Part shown: piece by piece, positions 40,766-64,000 of the stretch
Layout: each line of letters begins with the position of its first letter
Numbering within the stretch: position 1 is the first letter of the stretch
Assembly: GCF_019704555.1 (NCBI RefSeq)
Contig: NZ_AP024745.1
Coordinates: 9,246,501-9,310,500 of the forward strand
Reading direction: 5' to 3'
DNA length: 64,000 nucleotides
Origin: Actinoplanes sp. L3-i22
GTDB lineage: Bacteria > Actinomycetota > Actinomycetes > Mycobacteriales > Micromonosporaceae
Notes under the pieces: generated by a model
Told to the model about the DNA's origin: nothing
Seen by the model: the letters and a program-made list of their open reading frames with translations, nothing else
Databases searched by the model: none
Program-made: the position numbers and the translations under genes

Positions 40766-42039
40766 GGTGCGGCTCCGATCGGGGTGTCGTAGGAGCGCCG
40801 GACGTACGACAGGTCGTCGAGCAGGCCGGCCGAGGTGAGCACCCGGGTGCCGGAGCCCGCGGGCAGCGGCATCGAGCCGGTCGCGGCCCAGCGCAGCCGG
40901 CCGTCGGTGTCCAGGTACGCGCGGGTCCGGCCCATGTTGTCCGGGTGCAGGCAGAACGGGATGTCCAGGATCCCGTGCCGGAACGCGGCGAGCAGTGCCC
41001 GTCCCAGGTCGGCGTCCAGATTCAACACCGCATGGACAAGAGCGAGGGCTTCGCCGTACGTCTCCGAATCGTCTTGTGAAGGGGTTGGCGAAGCCCGCAC
41101 GGCGCCGGCCCGTTCCAGCGCGGTGACGTTCTCGGCGATCGTCGGGATGCGCTGCGCCTCGGCCTCGGTCTTGACGATGAGCCGCTCGGCGCCGGTGGTC
41201 AGGGCGAGCTCGGCGGCCCGCTCGAGCAGCCGGTACGCGCCGGCCGTGGTGTACGGGTACACCCCCATGTACGCGTAGACGACGACGTGCCAGTTCGGGG
41301 TGGGCAGCAGGTCGGCGCAGAGCCGGCGCAGCGCCGCGACCGCCTCGACGTCCTGGGCGAAGTTGGTCTGCTGGGCGTAGCTGACCGACAGGCTGCGCAC
41401 GCCGTGCTGGTGGAAGAAGAGGGCTTCCAGCACGCTGATCGCGACCAGTTGTGAGGGCGGGCAGAGCTGGCCGAGCATGCAGCCGCCGAACGTCTCCAGG
41501 TGCGGTTCGGCGCCGTGGTCGCGCAGCGTCGCGAACAGTTCGGTGCCGCGCCGCCAGTTGGCGACCGAGTCGGCCAGCGGGGTGCGGCCGTAGGGCAGGC
41601 AGTACGACACCGGGCCGCCCTCGCTGGCGTTGAGCCGCAGCGCGACCAGCGCCTCGAAGATGTGCGCCGGCACCGCGGACCCGTGCCGGACCTGGACCGG
41701 GAAGTCGTCGTCGCGGACCCCGTCGAGCAGGGCGCGGGTGACGTCGTAGGGGTGGTTGACGATCGGATAGCCGTTGAGCTGCACGCCGTCGGCGAGCGCC
41801 CGTTCGGCGGCGGCCAGGTCGGCGACCCGGGTGTAGCTGTCCAGCGTGATCGTGCCGACCGTGGTGGCCCGCGCCGCCCGGGTGGCCCGCAGGCCGGCCC
41901 GCATCCGGACCGGGTCGCTGATGCCCATCCGGGGCTGGACGACCAGGGACCCACGGCCGCCGCGGCGGCGCACGAACTCCCCGAAGTCGACCGGGGTGTC
42001 CGTGGCGCCGCCGCGGCTGACTGTGCCGCCGGGACTCAT
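40762..42039 (-). CDS. Glutamate mutase large (epsilon) subunit homologue
   Basis: A 425-residue TIM-barrel subunit of an adenosylcobalamin-dependent carbon-skeleton mutase. Family-like segments are RMGISDPVRM, LNGYPIVNHPYDVTR, NASEGGPVSYCLPYGRTPLADSV, FGGCMLGQLCPPSQLVAISVLEALFF and VVVYAYMGVYPYTT. It is shorter than anaerobe glutamate mutases (about 480). With the small subunit it would rearrange glutamate to 3-methylaspartate, precursor of the 3-aminoisobutyrate starter in vicenistatin-like pathways. Its start overlaps the small-subunit stop (ATGA at 42036-42039), so subunits are made together. Confidence 0.88.
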   Translation of the reverse strand: MSPGGTVSRGGATDTPVDFGEFVRRRGGRGSLVVQPRMGISDPVRMRAGLRATRAARATTVGTITLDSYTRVADLAAAERALADGVQLNGYPIVNHPYDVTRALLDGVRDDDFPVQVRHGSAVPAHIFEALVALRLNASEGGPVSYCLPYGRTPLADSVANWRRGTELFATLRDHGAEPHLETFGGCMLGQLCPPSQLVAISVLEALFFHQHGVRSLSVSYAQQTNFAQDVEAVAALRRLCADLLPTPNWHVVVYAYMGVYPYTTAGAYRLLERAAELALTTGAERLIVKTEAEAQRIPTIAENVTALERAGAVRASPTPSQDDSETYGEALALVHAVLNLDADLGRALLAAFRHGILDIPFCLHPDNMGRTRAYLDTDGRLRWAATGSMPLPAGSGTRVLTSAGLLDDLSYVRRSYDTPIGAAP

Positions 42040-42452
42040 ACCGGCACTCCGGTGCCGCGGACGAACTCGCCGAAGTCGACGCGGTGCGCAACACCGTCCT
42101 CGAAGACCTCGGTGAAACCGGCCGCGCGTAGTTCCTCGGAATAGGAGCCGCCGGTCACGCCGAGCTTGCCGCCGATCACCACCGGGGTGTCGAACAGTTC
42201 GGGACAGGCCCGCAGCGCGCCGATCACGCGCCGGCCGTCCTGGTGGCCGTGCCCGTTCACCGAGCTGATCGCGACCAGGTCCGGCCGCAGCTCACGGCAC
42301 TCCTTGACGAGCAGGTCGTCGGGCACGCAGGCACCGAGGTTGGTGACCGTGTAGCCGTGTTCCTCCAGCAGCAGCTGCAGGAACACCAGGTTCCAGGTAT
42401 GTGAATCGGAAGCCACGGTGGAGACGATCGCCAGGTGGTTGCCGTTGGACAC
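42036..42452 (-). CDS. Glutamate mutase small (sigma) subunit homologue, B12-binding
   Basis: A 138-residue cobalamin-binding Rossmann protein. The start is the GTG at 42450-42452 with GGAG 5 bp upstream; the frame is open further but those residues overlap the preceding gene. The segment VASDSHTWNLVFLQLLLEEHGY corresponds to the DxHxxG loop that gives the lower axial His. Asp and His are kept, but the Gly position reads Asn. The later SSVNGHGHQDG and VIGGKLGV match the other B12-binding loops. It pairs with the large subunit downstream. The 28-bp gap to the decarboxylase is the only sizeable break among these genes except that between the ACP and acyltransferase. Confidence 0.87.
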   Translation of the reverse strand: MSNGNHLAIVSTVASDSHTWNLVFLQLLLEEHGYTVTNLGACVPDDLLVKECRELRPDLVAISSVNGHGHQDGRRVIGALRACPELFDTPVVIGGKLGVTGGSYSEELRAAGFTEVFEDGVAHRVDFGEFVRGTGVPV

Positions 42453-42480
42453 AAAAACTCCATTCAGAAGGGATGCGGTG

Positions 42481-43734
42481 TCACATCCGGACGCGGGGTC
42501 CCTCGCCCGTCGACCAGGTGCGCTCGTGCTCGATCCGGGAGACCGAGACGACCTCGGTGCCACGGATGACCACCTCGGTCGGGGCCGGCCGGCCGAGGAA
42601 CATCAGCAGGCTCGCGGTGGGTCCGTAGGCGCCGGCGTTCGGGATCGCGACGGTGTCGCCGATCGCCAGGTCGGGCAGGGCGATCTCCCGGCCCAGCACG
42701 TCGCCGGGCGTGCACAGCGGCCCGACCAGGCTGGCCTTGCGGGTCGGTTCGGCGTCCGGCTGCACCGCCACCGGCAGCAGCCGGCCCAGGCCGGACATCC
42801 CGCCGAAGGTGTTGATCCCGGCGTCGGCGATCACGAAGGACCGGCCGCGGCTCTCCTTGATGTTGATCACCCGGGTGATCAGGGTGCCGGACGCGCCGAC
42901 CAGGTAGCGGCCGGACTCGCAGGCCAGCTGCGGGCTGCCGGTGCGCCACTCCGGGAAGTGCAGGTCGAGCGCGGCGGACAGCTCGTCGCGCAGCTTCGGG
43001 TACGACGCCCGGGCGCCCGGCACCGCGTACGGCACGGAGAACCCGCCGCCGATGTCGAGGAACCGCAGCGGCAGGTCGTGCTCGGCGCACAGCTCGGCCG
43101 CCACGCTCAGCGTGTGCCGGAACTCGCCGATCAGGCTCTCCTCGTCCCGCGCGTTGCTGAGCGGGAAGAAGTGCAGGCCGGCCAGCTCGGTGCCGGGCAC
43201 CGCGCGCAGCGCCGGCATCTGCTCGGCGAGGGTCTCGCTGTCCAGGCCGAACTGCGACGGGGTGCCGGTCATCCGGATGCTGGTGGTGGCCGAGGCGGCC
43301 ACGTGGTTGATCCGCAGCAGCGCCTGGGCGACGACGCCCTGCCGCTGGGCGGCGGCGCCGATGTGCTGCAGGTCGGTGAGCGACTCGACGGAGAACATCC
43401 GGACGCCGGCCAGCAGCGCCACGTCCAGCTCGCCGTCGGTCTTGCCGGGGCCGGTGTAGAGGGTGGTCGCCGGGTCGTGCCCGGCGGCGACCGACACGGC
43501 CAGCTCGCCGGTCGAGCTGACCTCGGTGCGGCAGCCGTGGCCGGGCGTGCCCTTGAGCGCGGTGAGCAGCTCCGGGTGCGAGTTGGCCTTGACCGCGAAG
43601 AACAGCTCGAACTCGGCGGGCAGCGCGCCCAGCAGCTCGTCGCGGGCCGCCTCCACCTCGTCCAGGTCGTAGACGAACAGCGGGGTGCCGTAGTCGGCGG
43701 CGAGCCGGTCGGCGAAGTCCTTGGACAGGCTCAT
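42481..43734 (-). CDS. PLP-dependent fold-III decarboxylase (3-methylaspartyl-ACP decarboxylase type)
   Basis: A 417-residue enzyme of the diaminopimelate/ornithine decarboxylase fold. The PLP Lys49 is in LFFAVKANSHPEL. Other features are HGCRTEVSSTGEL, GGGFSVPYAVPG (phosphate loop), CESGRYLVGASG, and the dimer-interface Cys in GPLCTPGDVLG with the partner Tyr in NAGAYGPTAS. In vicenistatin biosynthesis a homologous enzyme decarboxylates ACP-bound 3-methylaspartate to a 3-aminoisobutyryl thioester. Substrate assignment rests on neighbours; free diaminopimelate decarboxylase is the alternative but does not fit the context. Its ATG overlaps the upstream adenylation gene stop (ATGA at 43731-43734). 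Confidence 0.88.
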   Translation of the reverse strand: MSLSKDFADRLAADYGTPLFVYDLDEVEAARDELLGALPAEFELFFAVKANSHPELLTALKGTPGHGCRTEVSSTGELAVSVAAGHDPATTLYTGPGKTDGELDVALLAGVRMFSVESLTDLQHIGAAAQRQGVVAQALLRINHVAASATTSIRMTGTPSQFGLDSETLAEQMPALRAVPGTELAGLHFFPLSNARDEESLIGEFRHTLSVAAELCAEHDLPLRFLDIGGGFSVPYAVPGARASYPKLRDELSAALDLHFPEWRTGSPQLACESGRYLVGASGTLITRVINIKESRGRSFVIADAGINTFGGMSGLGRLLPVAVQPDAEPTRKASLVGPLCTPGDVLGREIALPDLAIGDTVAIPNAGAYGPTASLLMFLGRPAPTEVVIRGTEVVSVSRIEHERTWSTGEGPRVRM

Positions 43735-45221
43735 CAGTCGTTCTCCAGCATCTCGACGAGGGCCTGCCGGGCGTTCTTGCCGTGCAGGGTGAGCGGGAAG
43801 GTCTCCAGGACCCGGCAGACGGCCGGCACCTTGGCCGGTTCCAGGCGTGCCGCGAGCTCCTTGACGACCACCTTCGGGGCCAGGTCCGACTCGACGAAGA
43901 TGGTCAGGTCGTGGCCGTTGCCGGGCGGCACCGCGGCGGCGGCGCGGACCCCGCCGATGTCCATCGCGGCGGCCTCGATCTCGGTGGTGCTCATCCGGAT
44001 GCCGCGGCGCTTGAACATGTCGTCGCGGCGGCCCTCGAAGTACAGGTAGCCGTCGGCGTCGACGCTGCCGTAGTCGCCGGTGTGCAGGCGCAGCTCGCCG
44101 GCGGCGGTGCGCCGGAACGTCTTCGCGGACAGCTCGGGCAGCCGCCAGTAGCCGGGCATCACGTGCGGGCCCTCGACGCAGATCTCGCCGACCGTGCCGG
44201 CCGGCACCTCCACGCCGTCGGCGTCCAGGACCCGGACGGTGGTGCCGCGGAACGGCCGGCCGACCGAGTCGGGGCGGTCGCGGTCCTCCTCCGGGGGCAT
44301 CACGGTGATCCGCTTGCACTCGGTCTGGCCGTACTGGCGGACCACCCGGACCCCGGGGAACGTCGCGCGCAGCGTCTCGATGGTGGCCGCCGGCAGCGCC
44401 GCGCCGGTGTTGCTGATCAGCCGGACCGGCGGCATCGGGTCCTCGGAGCGCTTGGCCAGCAGCGTGATCATGGTGGCCAGCGACGGCACGATCGGCACCA
44501 CGGTGGTGCCGGTCTCCCGCATCCGGCGCAGCAGGACCAGGTCGGACTCGTTGTCGGCGAGCACGATCTCGGACCGGCCGAGCGCGCAGAGCAGCACCTT
44601 GTAGAGGCCGTAGTCCCAGGACAGCGGGAAGCGGCAGAACACCACGTCGTCCGGGCGGTAGTCCATCTCCGCCTGGATCGCCCGGGAGGCGAAGGTGACC
44701 TGGGCGTGCGGGGCCATCACCGCCTTGGGCCGGGCGGTGCTGCCGGAGGTGTAGATCAGCGCGGCCAGGTCGGTCGGCCGCACCTGGGTGGTCCGCGGCG
44801 AGCGCGGGCCGCGGGACAGGTGCAGGATGTCCAGGGCGACGTCGTCGAAGTCGTGGACCGGCGCGACGTCGAGCTCCTTGAGGTTCTCGGCCAGCTCCGG
44901 GGTGGCGATGATCAGCGCCGGGTCGGCGTCGCGGACCACCGAGGCCAGGTGGAACTGCTTCATCGACTTGTTGATCGGGACCAGGACCGCGCCGGCCCGG
45001 GACGCGCCGTAGAACATCGCGACCAGCTCGATGCGGGTCGGCGACTGGACCAGGACCCGCTCGCCGGGGCTCACGTTCTGCGCCCGCAGCCAGGTGGCGA
45101 ACGCGTGCGCGCGGTTGGCGAGCTGGGCGTACGTCCAGCGACTGGTCGCGTCCCGGACCGCCCACCGGGTCGGCGAGTCGTGCTCGGCGTCGTCGAGGAG
45201 CTCGTGCACCAGCTGGTTCAT
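43734..45221 (-). CDS. Stand-alone adenylation enzyme 1 (beta-amino acid/3-methylaspartate:ACP ligase type)
   Basis: A 495-residue ANL-family enzyme. It has the P-loop YTSGSTARPKAVMAPH, the acyl-site QYGQTECKRI, the hinge YLYFEGRRDDMFKRRGIRMSTTEIE, and a C-terminal Lys in LTLHGKNARQ. It has no carrier domain of its own. The vicenistatin-type model has this enzyme activate (2S,3S)-3-methylaspartate with ATP and load it on the free ACP at 46783-47031. An RBS AGGAG lies 8 bp before the ATG at 45219-45221, which also overlaps the previous stop. Which of the two adenylation enzymes has which substrate is inferred from its similarity pattern and position next to the decarboxylase. Confidence 0.87.
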   Translation of the reverse strand: MNQLVHELLDDAEHDSPTRWAVRDATSRWTYAQLANRAHAFATWLRAQNVSPGERVLVQSPTRIELVAMFYGASRAGAVLVPINKSMKQFHLASVVRDADPALIIATPELAENLKELDVAPVHDFDDVALDILHLSRGPRSPRTTQVRPTDLAALIYTSGSTARPKAVMAPHAQVTFASRAIQAEMDYRPDDVVFCRFPLSWDYGLYKVLLCALGRSEIVLADNESDLVLLRRMRETGTTVVPIVPSLATMITLLAKRSEDPMPPVRLISNTGAALPAATIETLRATFPGVRVVRQYGQTECKRITVMPPEEDRDRPDSVGRPFRGTTVRVLDADGVEVPAGTVGEICVEGPHVMPGYWRLPELSAKTFRRTAAGELRLHTGDYGSVDADGYLYFEGRRDDMFKRRGIRMSTTEIEAAAMDIGGVRAAAAVPPGNGHDLTIFVESDLAPKVVVKELAARLEPAKVPAVCRVLETFPLTLHGKNARQALVEMLEND

Positions 45222-46786
45222 GACCGTTCTCCTGTCCTGAGCTGGGAGGTCGCCTCCGCGGTGAGCCGCAGCCGGTCGATCTTCTTGTTGGTGTTCAGCG
45301 GGAACTCGGTGACGTGCCGGTAGTGCCGCGGGACCATCTGCGCGGGCACGGTGCGCCCGATGTGGCGGGCCAGCGCGGCCGGCGCCTGCTTCGCGCCGGT
45401 GTAGAAGACGAGCAGCTCGGTGGTGCCGCCGACGGCCGCGCCCACGGTGACCGCGTCCTCCACGCCGGGGGCGCTGCGGGCCGCGTGGTCCATCTCGCCC
45501 AGCTCGACGCGCAGCCCGTGCACCTGGACCTGGGAGTCGGCCCGGCCCAGGTAGACCAGCTCGCCACCGGCCACCTCGGCGACCAGGTCGCCGGTGCGGT
45601 AGTAGACGCGCCCGTCCAGCTCCAGGTAGCGGCCGGCGTCGTGGCGCGGGTCGAGGTAGCCGGCCGACAGCTGCGGGCCGGCGATGCACAGCTCGCCGTC
45701 GACGATCCGCTGGTCGTGCCCGTCGTGCAGGTGGCCGAGCGGGACCACGCCGTTCACGCCGATCGCCGTGGAGACCGCCGGGGACCAGGTGTGCCGGTGC
45801 GTGGTGATGGTGATCTCGGTGGGGCCGTAGACGTTGACCACCGACGAGTTCGGCGCCGCGGCCTGCCAGTCGGCGGTGTCGGTGAAGCGCAGCGCCTCGC
45901 CGCCGAAGTACGTCCAGCGCAGCGTCGGCATCGCGCCGGGCTTGAGCCGCCCGGTGCGCCGGACCAGGCCGATCGTGCTGGGTGCGGAGAACCACACGGT
46001 CACGCCCTGCTCGGTGACGAACCTCGGCAGGTCCCGGTAGTGCGGGCCGAGCACCGCGACCAGCCGGGCGCCGGCGCCCCACGCGCACCACAGGTCGGAG
46101 ACGGCCGAGTCCCAGTTCAGGTTCGCGGCCTGGGAGAAGACGTCGTCGGCGGTGAAGTCGTACCAGCTGTCCATCAGGTCGAAGTAGTGGTTCAGGTTCG
46201 CGTGGCTGAGCCGGACGCCCTTCGGGGTGCCGGTCGAGCCGGAGGTGAACAGGATGTAGGCGATGTCGCGCGGGTCCGGCCGGAACGGCTCGTCCAGCCG
46301 GTGCTCCGGCACCGTCACGATCGGCCGGGTCACGTCCGCCTGGCCCGCCGCCACCAGCACCGGCAGGTCGACCCCGAGTTCGCGCAGCTTCGGCAGCAGT
46401 TCGGCGCCCTCCGCGTCGACGAACAGGGCGCGCACGCCGGCCGCGCGGATCATCTCGACCAGGCGGGCGGCCGGGAAGTCGGTCAGCATCGGCGCCGCGG
46501 TGGCGCCGGCATAGAGACAGGACAGAATTCCGAGGTACGCCTCCACACCGCGACCCGCGAGCACGGCGATCGGGGCCGGGCGGGGCAGGACCCGGCGCAG
46601 CGAACCGGCGTACTGCAGCGCCAGCTCGTGCGCCTCGGTGTAGCTGACCGTGCGGTCGCCGGCCTGGATCGCCGTACCGTCAGGGTTGGTTCTGAGGCCG
46701 CGCCCGAAGCGGGCATGGACCCCGCCGGGGGCTCCCCCGGCCGGGGTCACCGGTCCGGGGGAGGCCACCATGTCGAGCGTCGTCAT
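45218..46786 (-). CDS. Stand-alone adenylation enzyme 2 (protecting aminoacyl ligase type)
   Basis: A 522-residue ANL-family enzyme with P-loop LFTSGSTGTPKGVRLSH, core NVYGPTEITI, hinge YLGRADSQVQVHGLRVELGEMD and catalytic Lys in LNTNKKIDR, so a typical amino-acid adenylation domain. In vicenistatin-type priming a second adenylation enzyme attaches alanine to the amine of the ACP-bound beta-amino acid, which stops early cyclisation. The amino acid used here cannot be read reliably by eye. Its start overlaps the ACP stop (ATGA at 46783-46786). Confidence 0.85.
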   Translation of the reverse strand: MTTLDMVASPGPVTPAGGAPGGVHARFGRGLRTNPDGTAIQAGDRTVSYTEAHELALQYAGSLRRVLPRPAPIAVLAGRGVEAYLGILSCLYAGATAAPMLTDFPAARLVEMIRAAGVRALFVDAEGAELLPKLRELGVDLPVLVAAGQADVTRPIVTVPEHRLDEPFRPDPRDIAYILFTSGSTGTPKGVRLSHANLNHYFDLMDSWYDFTADDVFSQAANLNWDSAVSDLWCAWGAGARLVAVLGPHYRDLPRFVTEQGVTVWFSAPSTIGLVRRTGRLKPGAMPTLRWTYFGGEALRFTDTADWQAAAPNSSVVNVYGPTEITITTHRHTWSPAVSTAIGVNGVVPLGHLHDGHDQRIVDGELCIAGPQLSAGYLDPRHDAGRYLELDGRVYYRTGDLVAEVAGGELVYLGRADSQVQVHGLRVELGEMDHAARSAPGVEDAVTVGAAVGGTTELLVFYTGAKQAPAALARHIGRTVPAQMVPRHYRHVTEFPLNTNKKIDRLRLTAEATSQLRTGERS

Positions 46787-47031
46787 GAGACTGTCTCGAC
46801 CATCTTCGACACGCCGTCCCAGAGGGCTCCGGGGGTGGCAAAGGTCTGCATGTTCAACATGTCGTCACGGAAGCGCACGTCGTACTCGGCCTCCAGGACG
46901 CCCATCATCTCGATGATTCCCATCGAGTCCAGGCCGAGATCGCGCAGGCTGGTGTCCGCCTCGAGCTGCTCGTCGGCCTCCAGGAACGGAACGAACCGGC
47001 GCAGGATCTCCTCGAACTTGGCATCCCACAT
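46783..47031 (-). CDS. Free acyl carrier protein for starter-unit assembly
   Basis: An 82-residue ACP. The phosphopantetheine Ser36 is in DLGLDSMGIIEMMGVLE. The start at 47029-47031 has an excellent RBS (AAGGAG, 8 bp upstream). It would carry 3-methylaspartate, then 3-aminoisobutyrate, then the dipeptide, before transfer to the PKS1 loading ACP. That ACP shares the DSMG context. It sits between the acyltransferase and the two adenylation genes. Confidence 0.92.
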   Translation of the reverse strand: MWDAKFEEILRRFVPFLEADEQLEADTSLRDLGLDSMGIIEMMGVLEAEYDVRFRDDMLNMQTFATPGALWDGVSKMVETVS

Positions 47032-47063
47032 GTCACTGGCTCCTTGGTTGTGTGGTGAACGGA

Positions 47064-48041
47064 TCAGGCCGCGACGCGTCGGCGCGGCTGCATCACGGAA
47101 CGGGGATTGGCCGGTACGACCGTGAACGCCCCGGTCGTGCACGGCACCCGGGTGAACAGGCTGTCCGCGCCGGCCACCAGCAGCGTCCCGACACCCAGGC
47201 CGCGCAGCGTGGCGACGACGTCCGGCCAGCGCACCGGGCGGACGAAGCCGTCCAGCAGCCACTCGCGGACCTCGGCGCCGGTGCCGCGCGGCTTGCCGTC
47301 GAGGTCGGCGATCAGCGGGACCACCGGGTCGGCGAACCGCATCCCGGCGATCACCTCGGCCTCGGCGCGGCGCCGCAGCTCCCCGAAGGCGCGGGAGTGC
47401 ATCGGCGGGCGCAGCGTGTAGAGCGGCAGGCCGCCGGCCGCGCGCAGCCCCTGCTCCAGCCAGCCGAGCCGGTGCTCGCGCAGCGACAGCATGGTGAAGT
47501 CGACGTCGACGTAGCAGGAGATGTCGTACCACTCGCCGGCCTCGTCGAGCTCGGCGAGCAGCTCGGCGAGCAGCGCCGGCGGGGTCCGGGCGAAGGACTG
47601 GGTGACCACGTCGGTGTGGCTGGTGGCGAAGTAGTCGGTCATCAGGCCGGCGAACCCGGCGGTCATGGTGACCGCGTCGGCGAAGTCGAGCGCGCCGGCC
47701 CAGACCGCGGCGGCCTTGCCCCCGAAGCTGGGGCCGGTGACCGCGACCGGAGCCGCGTCGCTCCGGTCGGCGTGCCAGTCGGCCAGGGCCAGGCAGTTCA
47801 CCAGGAAGGCGAGCTGCGCGGCCGGGCTGTAGTCGCCCGGGGTCTCGCGGTAACGGCGGACCAGCGAGTACCCGAGCACCCGGTCGGCCTCGGCGACCCG
47901 GCGGCGGGCGAACGGATTCGCCACCATGAACCGGGAAACCTCGTCGAATGACGTCGGGCCCATTCCGGGGAATACCAATGCCGTTGCGTTCCGGATTTCC
48001 TCGGACATCTCCGTGATCCCCATTCCAGTCAACTCTTGCAT
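47064..48041 (-). CDS. Stand-alone acyltransferase, dipeptidyl-ACP to PKS loading-ACP transfer type
   Basis: About 325 residues with the malonyl-transferase-like fold. The N-terminal TALVFPGMGPTSFDEV matches the usual FPGQG(S/M) opening. The nucleophile Ser is in TGPSFGGKAAAVWAGAL (residue 105 from the longest start), and His in PPMHSRAFGELRRRAE. The GPSFGG context differs from the GHSxGE of malonyl ATs. That fits the vicenistatin-type enzyme that moves an aminoacyl dipeptide between ACPs. Three in-frame ATGs (48041, 48023, 48008) have poor RBSs; if the -10 at 48045-48050 is real, one of the later two is used. First gene of the starter operon, 46 bp after PKS2. Confidence 0.85.
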   Translation of the reverse strand: MQELTGMGITEMSEEIRNATALVFPGMGPTSFDEVSRFMVANPFARRRVAEADRVLGYSLVRRYRETPGDYSPAAQLAFLVNCLALADWHADRSDAAPVAVTGPSFGGKAAAVWAGALDFADAVTMTAGFAGLMTDYFATSHTDVVTQSFARTPPALLAELLAELDEAGEWYDISCYVDVDFTMLSLREHRLGWLEQGLRAAGGLPLYTLRPPMHSRAFGELRRRAEAEVIAGMRFADPVVPLIADLDGKPRGTGAEVREWLLDGFVRPVRWPDVVATLRGLGVGTLLVAGADSLFTRVPCTTGAFTVVPANPRSVMQPRRRVAA

Positions 48042-48044
48042 TTC

Positions 48045-48087
48045 AATAATCCGCTGGCCGGGGGCCGTAGATAAGCCCCTAGCGCCC

Positions 48088-48090
<3 letters not shown>
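48045..48090 (-). promoter_or_regulatory. Candidate starter-operon promoter with two TAGGGG boxes
   Basis: On the minus strand two TAGGGG cores (48085-48090 and 48076-48081, 9 bp apart, GATAGGGGC then GCTAGGGGC) lie upstream of TATCTA (48068-48073) and ATTATT (48045-48050). The two hexamers are 17 bp apart and could be -35 and -10. The first core contains the PKS2 stop codon. The boxes match those between the exporter and PKS1. Confidence 0.45.

Positions 48091-64000
<15,910 letters not shown>

Overview
The window is high-GC actinobacterial DNA. Codon usage, PKS style and regulators suggest a Micromonosporaceae-like organism (Actinoplanes/Micromonospora relatives); that placement is inference. 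Most of it is one modular type I polyketide cluster that runs off both ends. Embedded in it are about 18 kb of genes not obviously related to polyketide assembly, including a compact ribosomal-peptide (RiPP) locus.

Layout. 1-6.1 kb: the tail of a type II thioesterase, a large LuxR (LAL) activator, an FAD monooxygenase and a DHA2-type MFS exporter. 6.3-22.0 kb (+): PKS1, with an N-terminal loading ACP and three KS-AT-DH-KR-ACP modules. 22.1-30.2 kb: a DHFR-fold reductase, an AraC regulator divergent from an SRPBCC-EVE-MarR operon, a membrane protein, a lipoprotein, an AfsR/SARP regulator, a DUF998 protein and a small secreted protein. 30.4-39.4 kb: the RiPP locus, with an FxS-type precursor peptide (36155-36355), a radical SAM/SPASM maturase, a separate HExxH protein of the peptide beta-hydroxylase type, and two large NB-ARC/TPR STAND ATPases flanking them. 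40.0-48.0 kb (-): an eight-gene starter-unit operon. 48.1-64.0 kb (-): PKS2 (two KS-AT-DH-KR-ACP modules plus TE) and, upstream, the 3' part of PKS3.

How the polyketide genes fit together. The starter operon has the full logic of vicenistatin-type macrolactam priming. A glutamate-mutase pair would make 3-methylaspartate. One adenylation enzyme loads it on a free ACP, and a PLP decarboxylase converts it to a 3-aminoisobutyryl unit. A second adenylation enzyme adds a protecting amino acid, and a stand-alone acyltransferase passes the dipeptide to the loading ACP of PKS1. All six modules seen have malonyl-type ATs (HAFH) and DH+KR without ER, so each should add an unbranched C=C. PKS2 ends in the TE that would close the ring. 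Predicted product: an aminoisobutyrate-primed polyene macrolactam with a triene next to the starter and, assuming colinearity, a triene next to the lactam carbonyl. The peptidase that removes the protecting residue, and any glycosylation genes, are not in the window.

Regulation. TAGGGG-type boxes lie between the exporter and PKS1, and again just before the starter operon. They are candidate sites for the LAL activator. Strong hairpins separate several units.

The RiPP locus is the best candidate for an undescribed system. The predicted peptide ends in SAFSSFIDKS, with two overlapping aromatic-X-X cyclophane motifs (FSS, FID). It is coupled to a radical SAM enzyme and to an intact HEFQH protein encoded separately.
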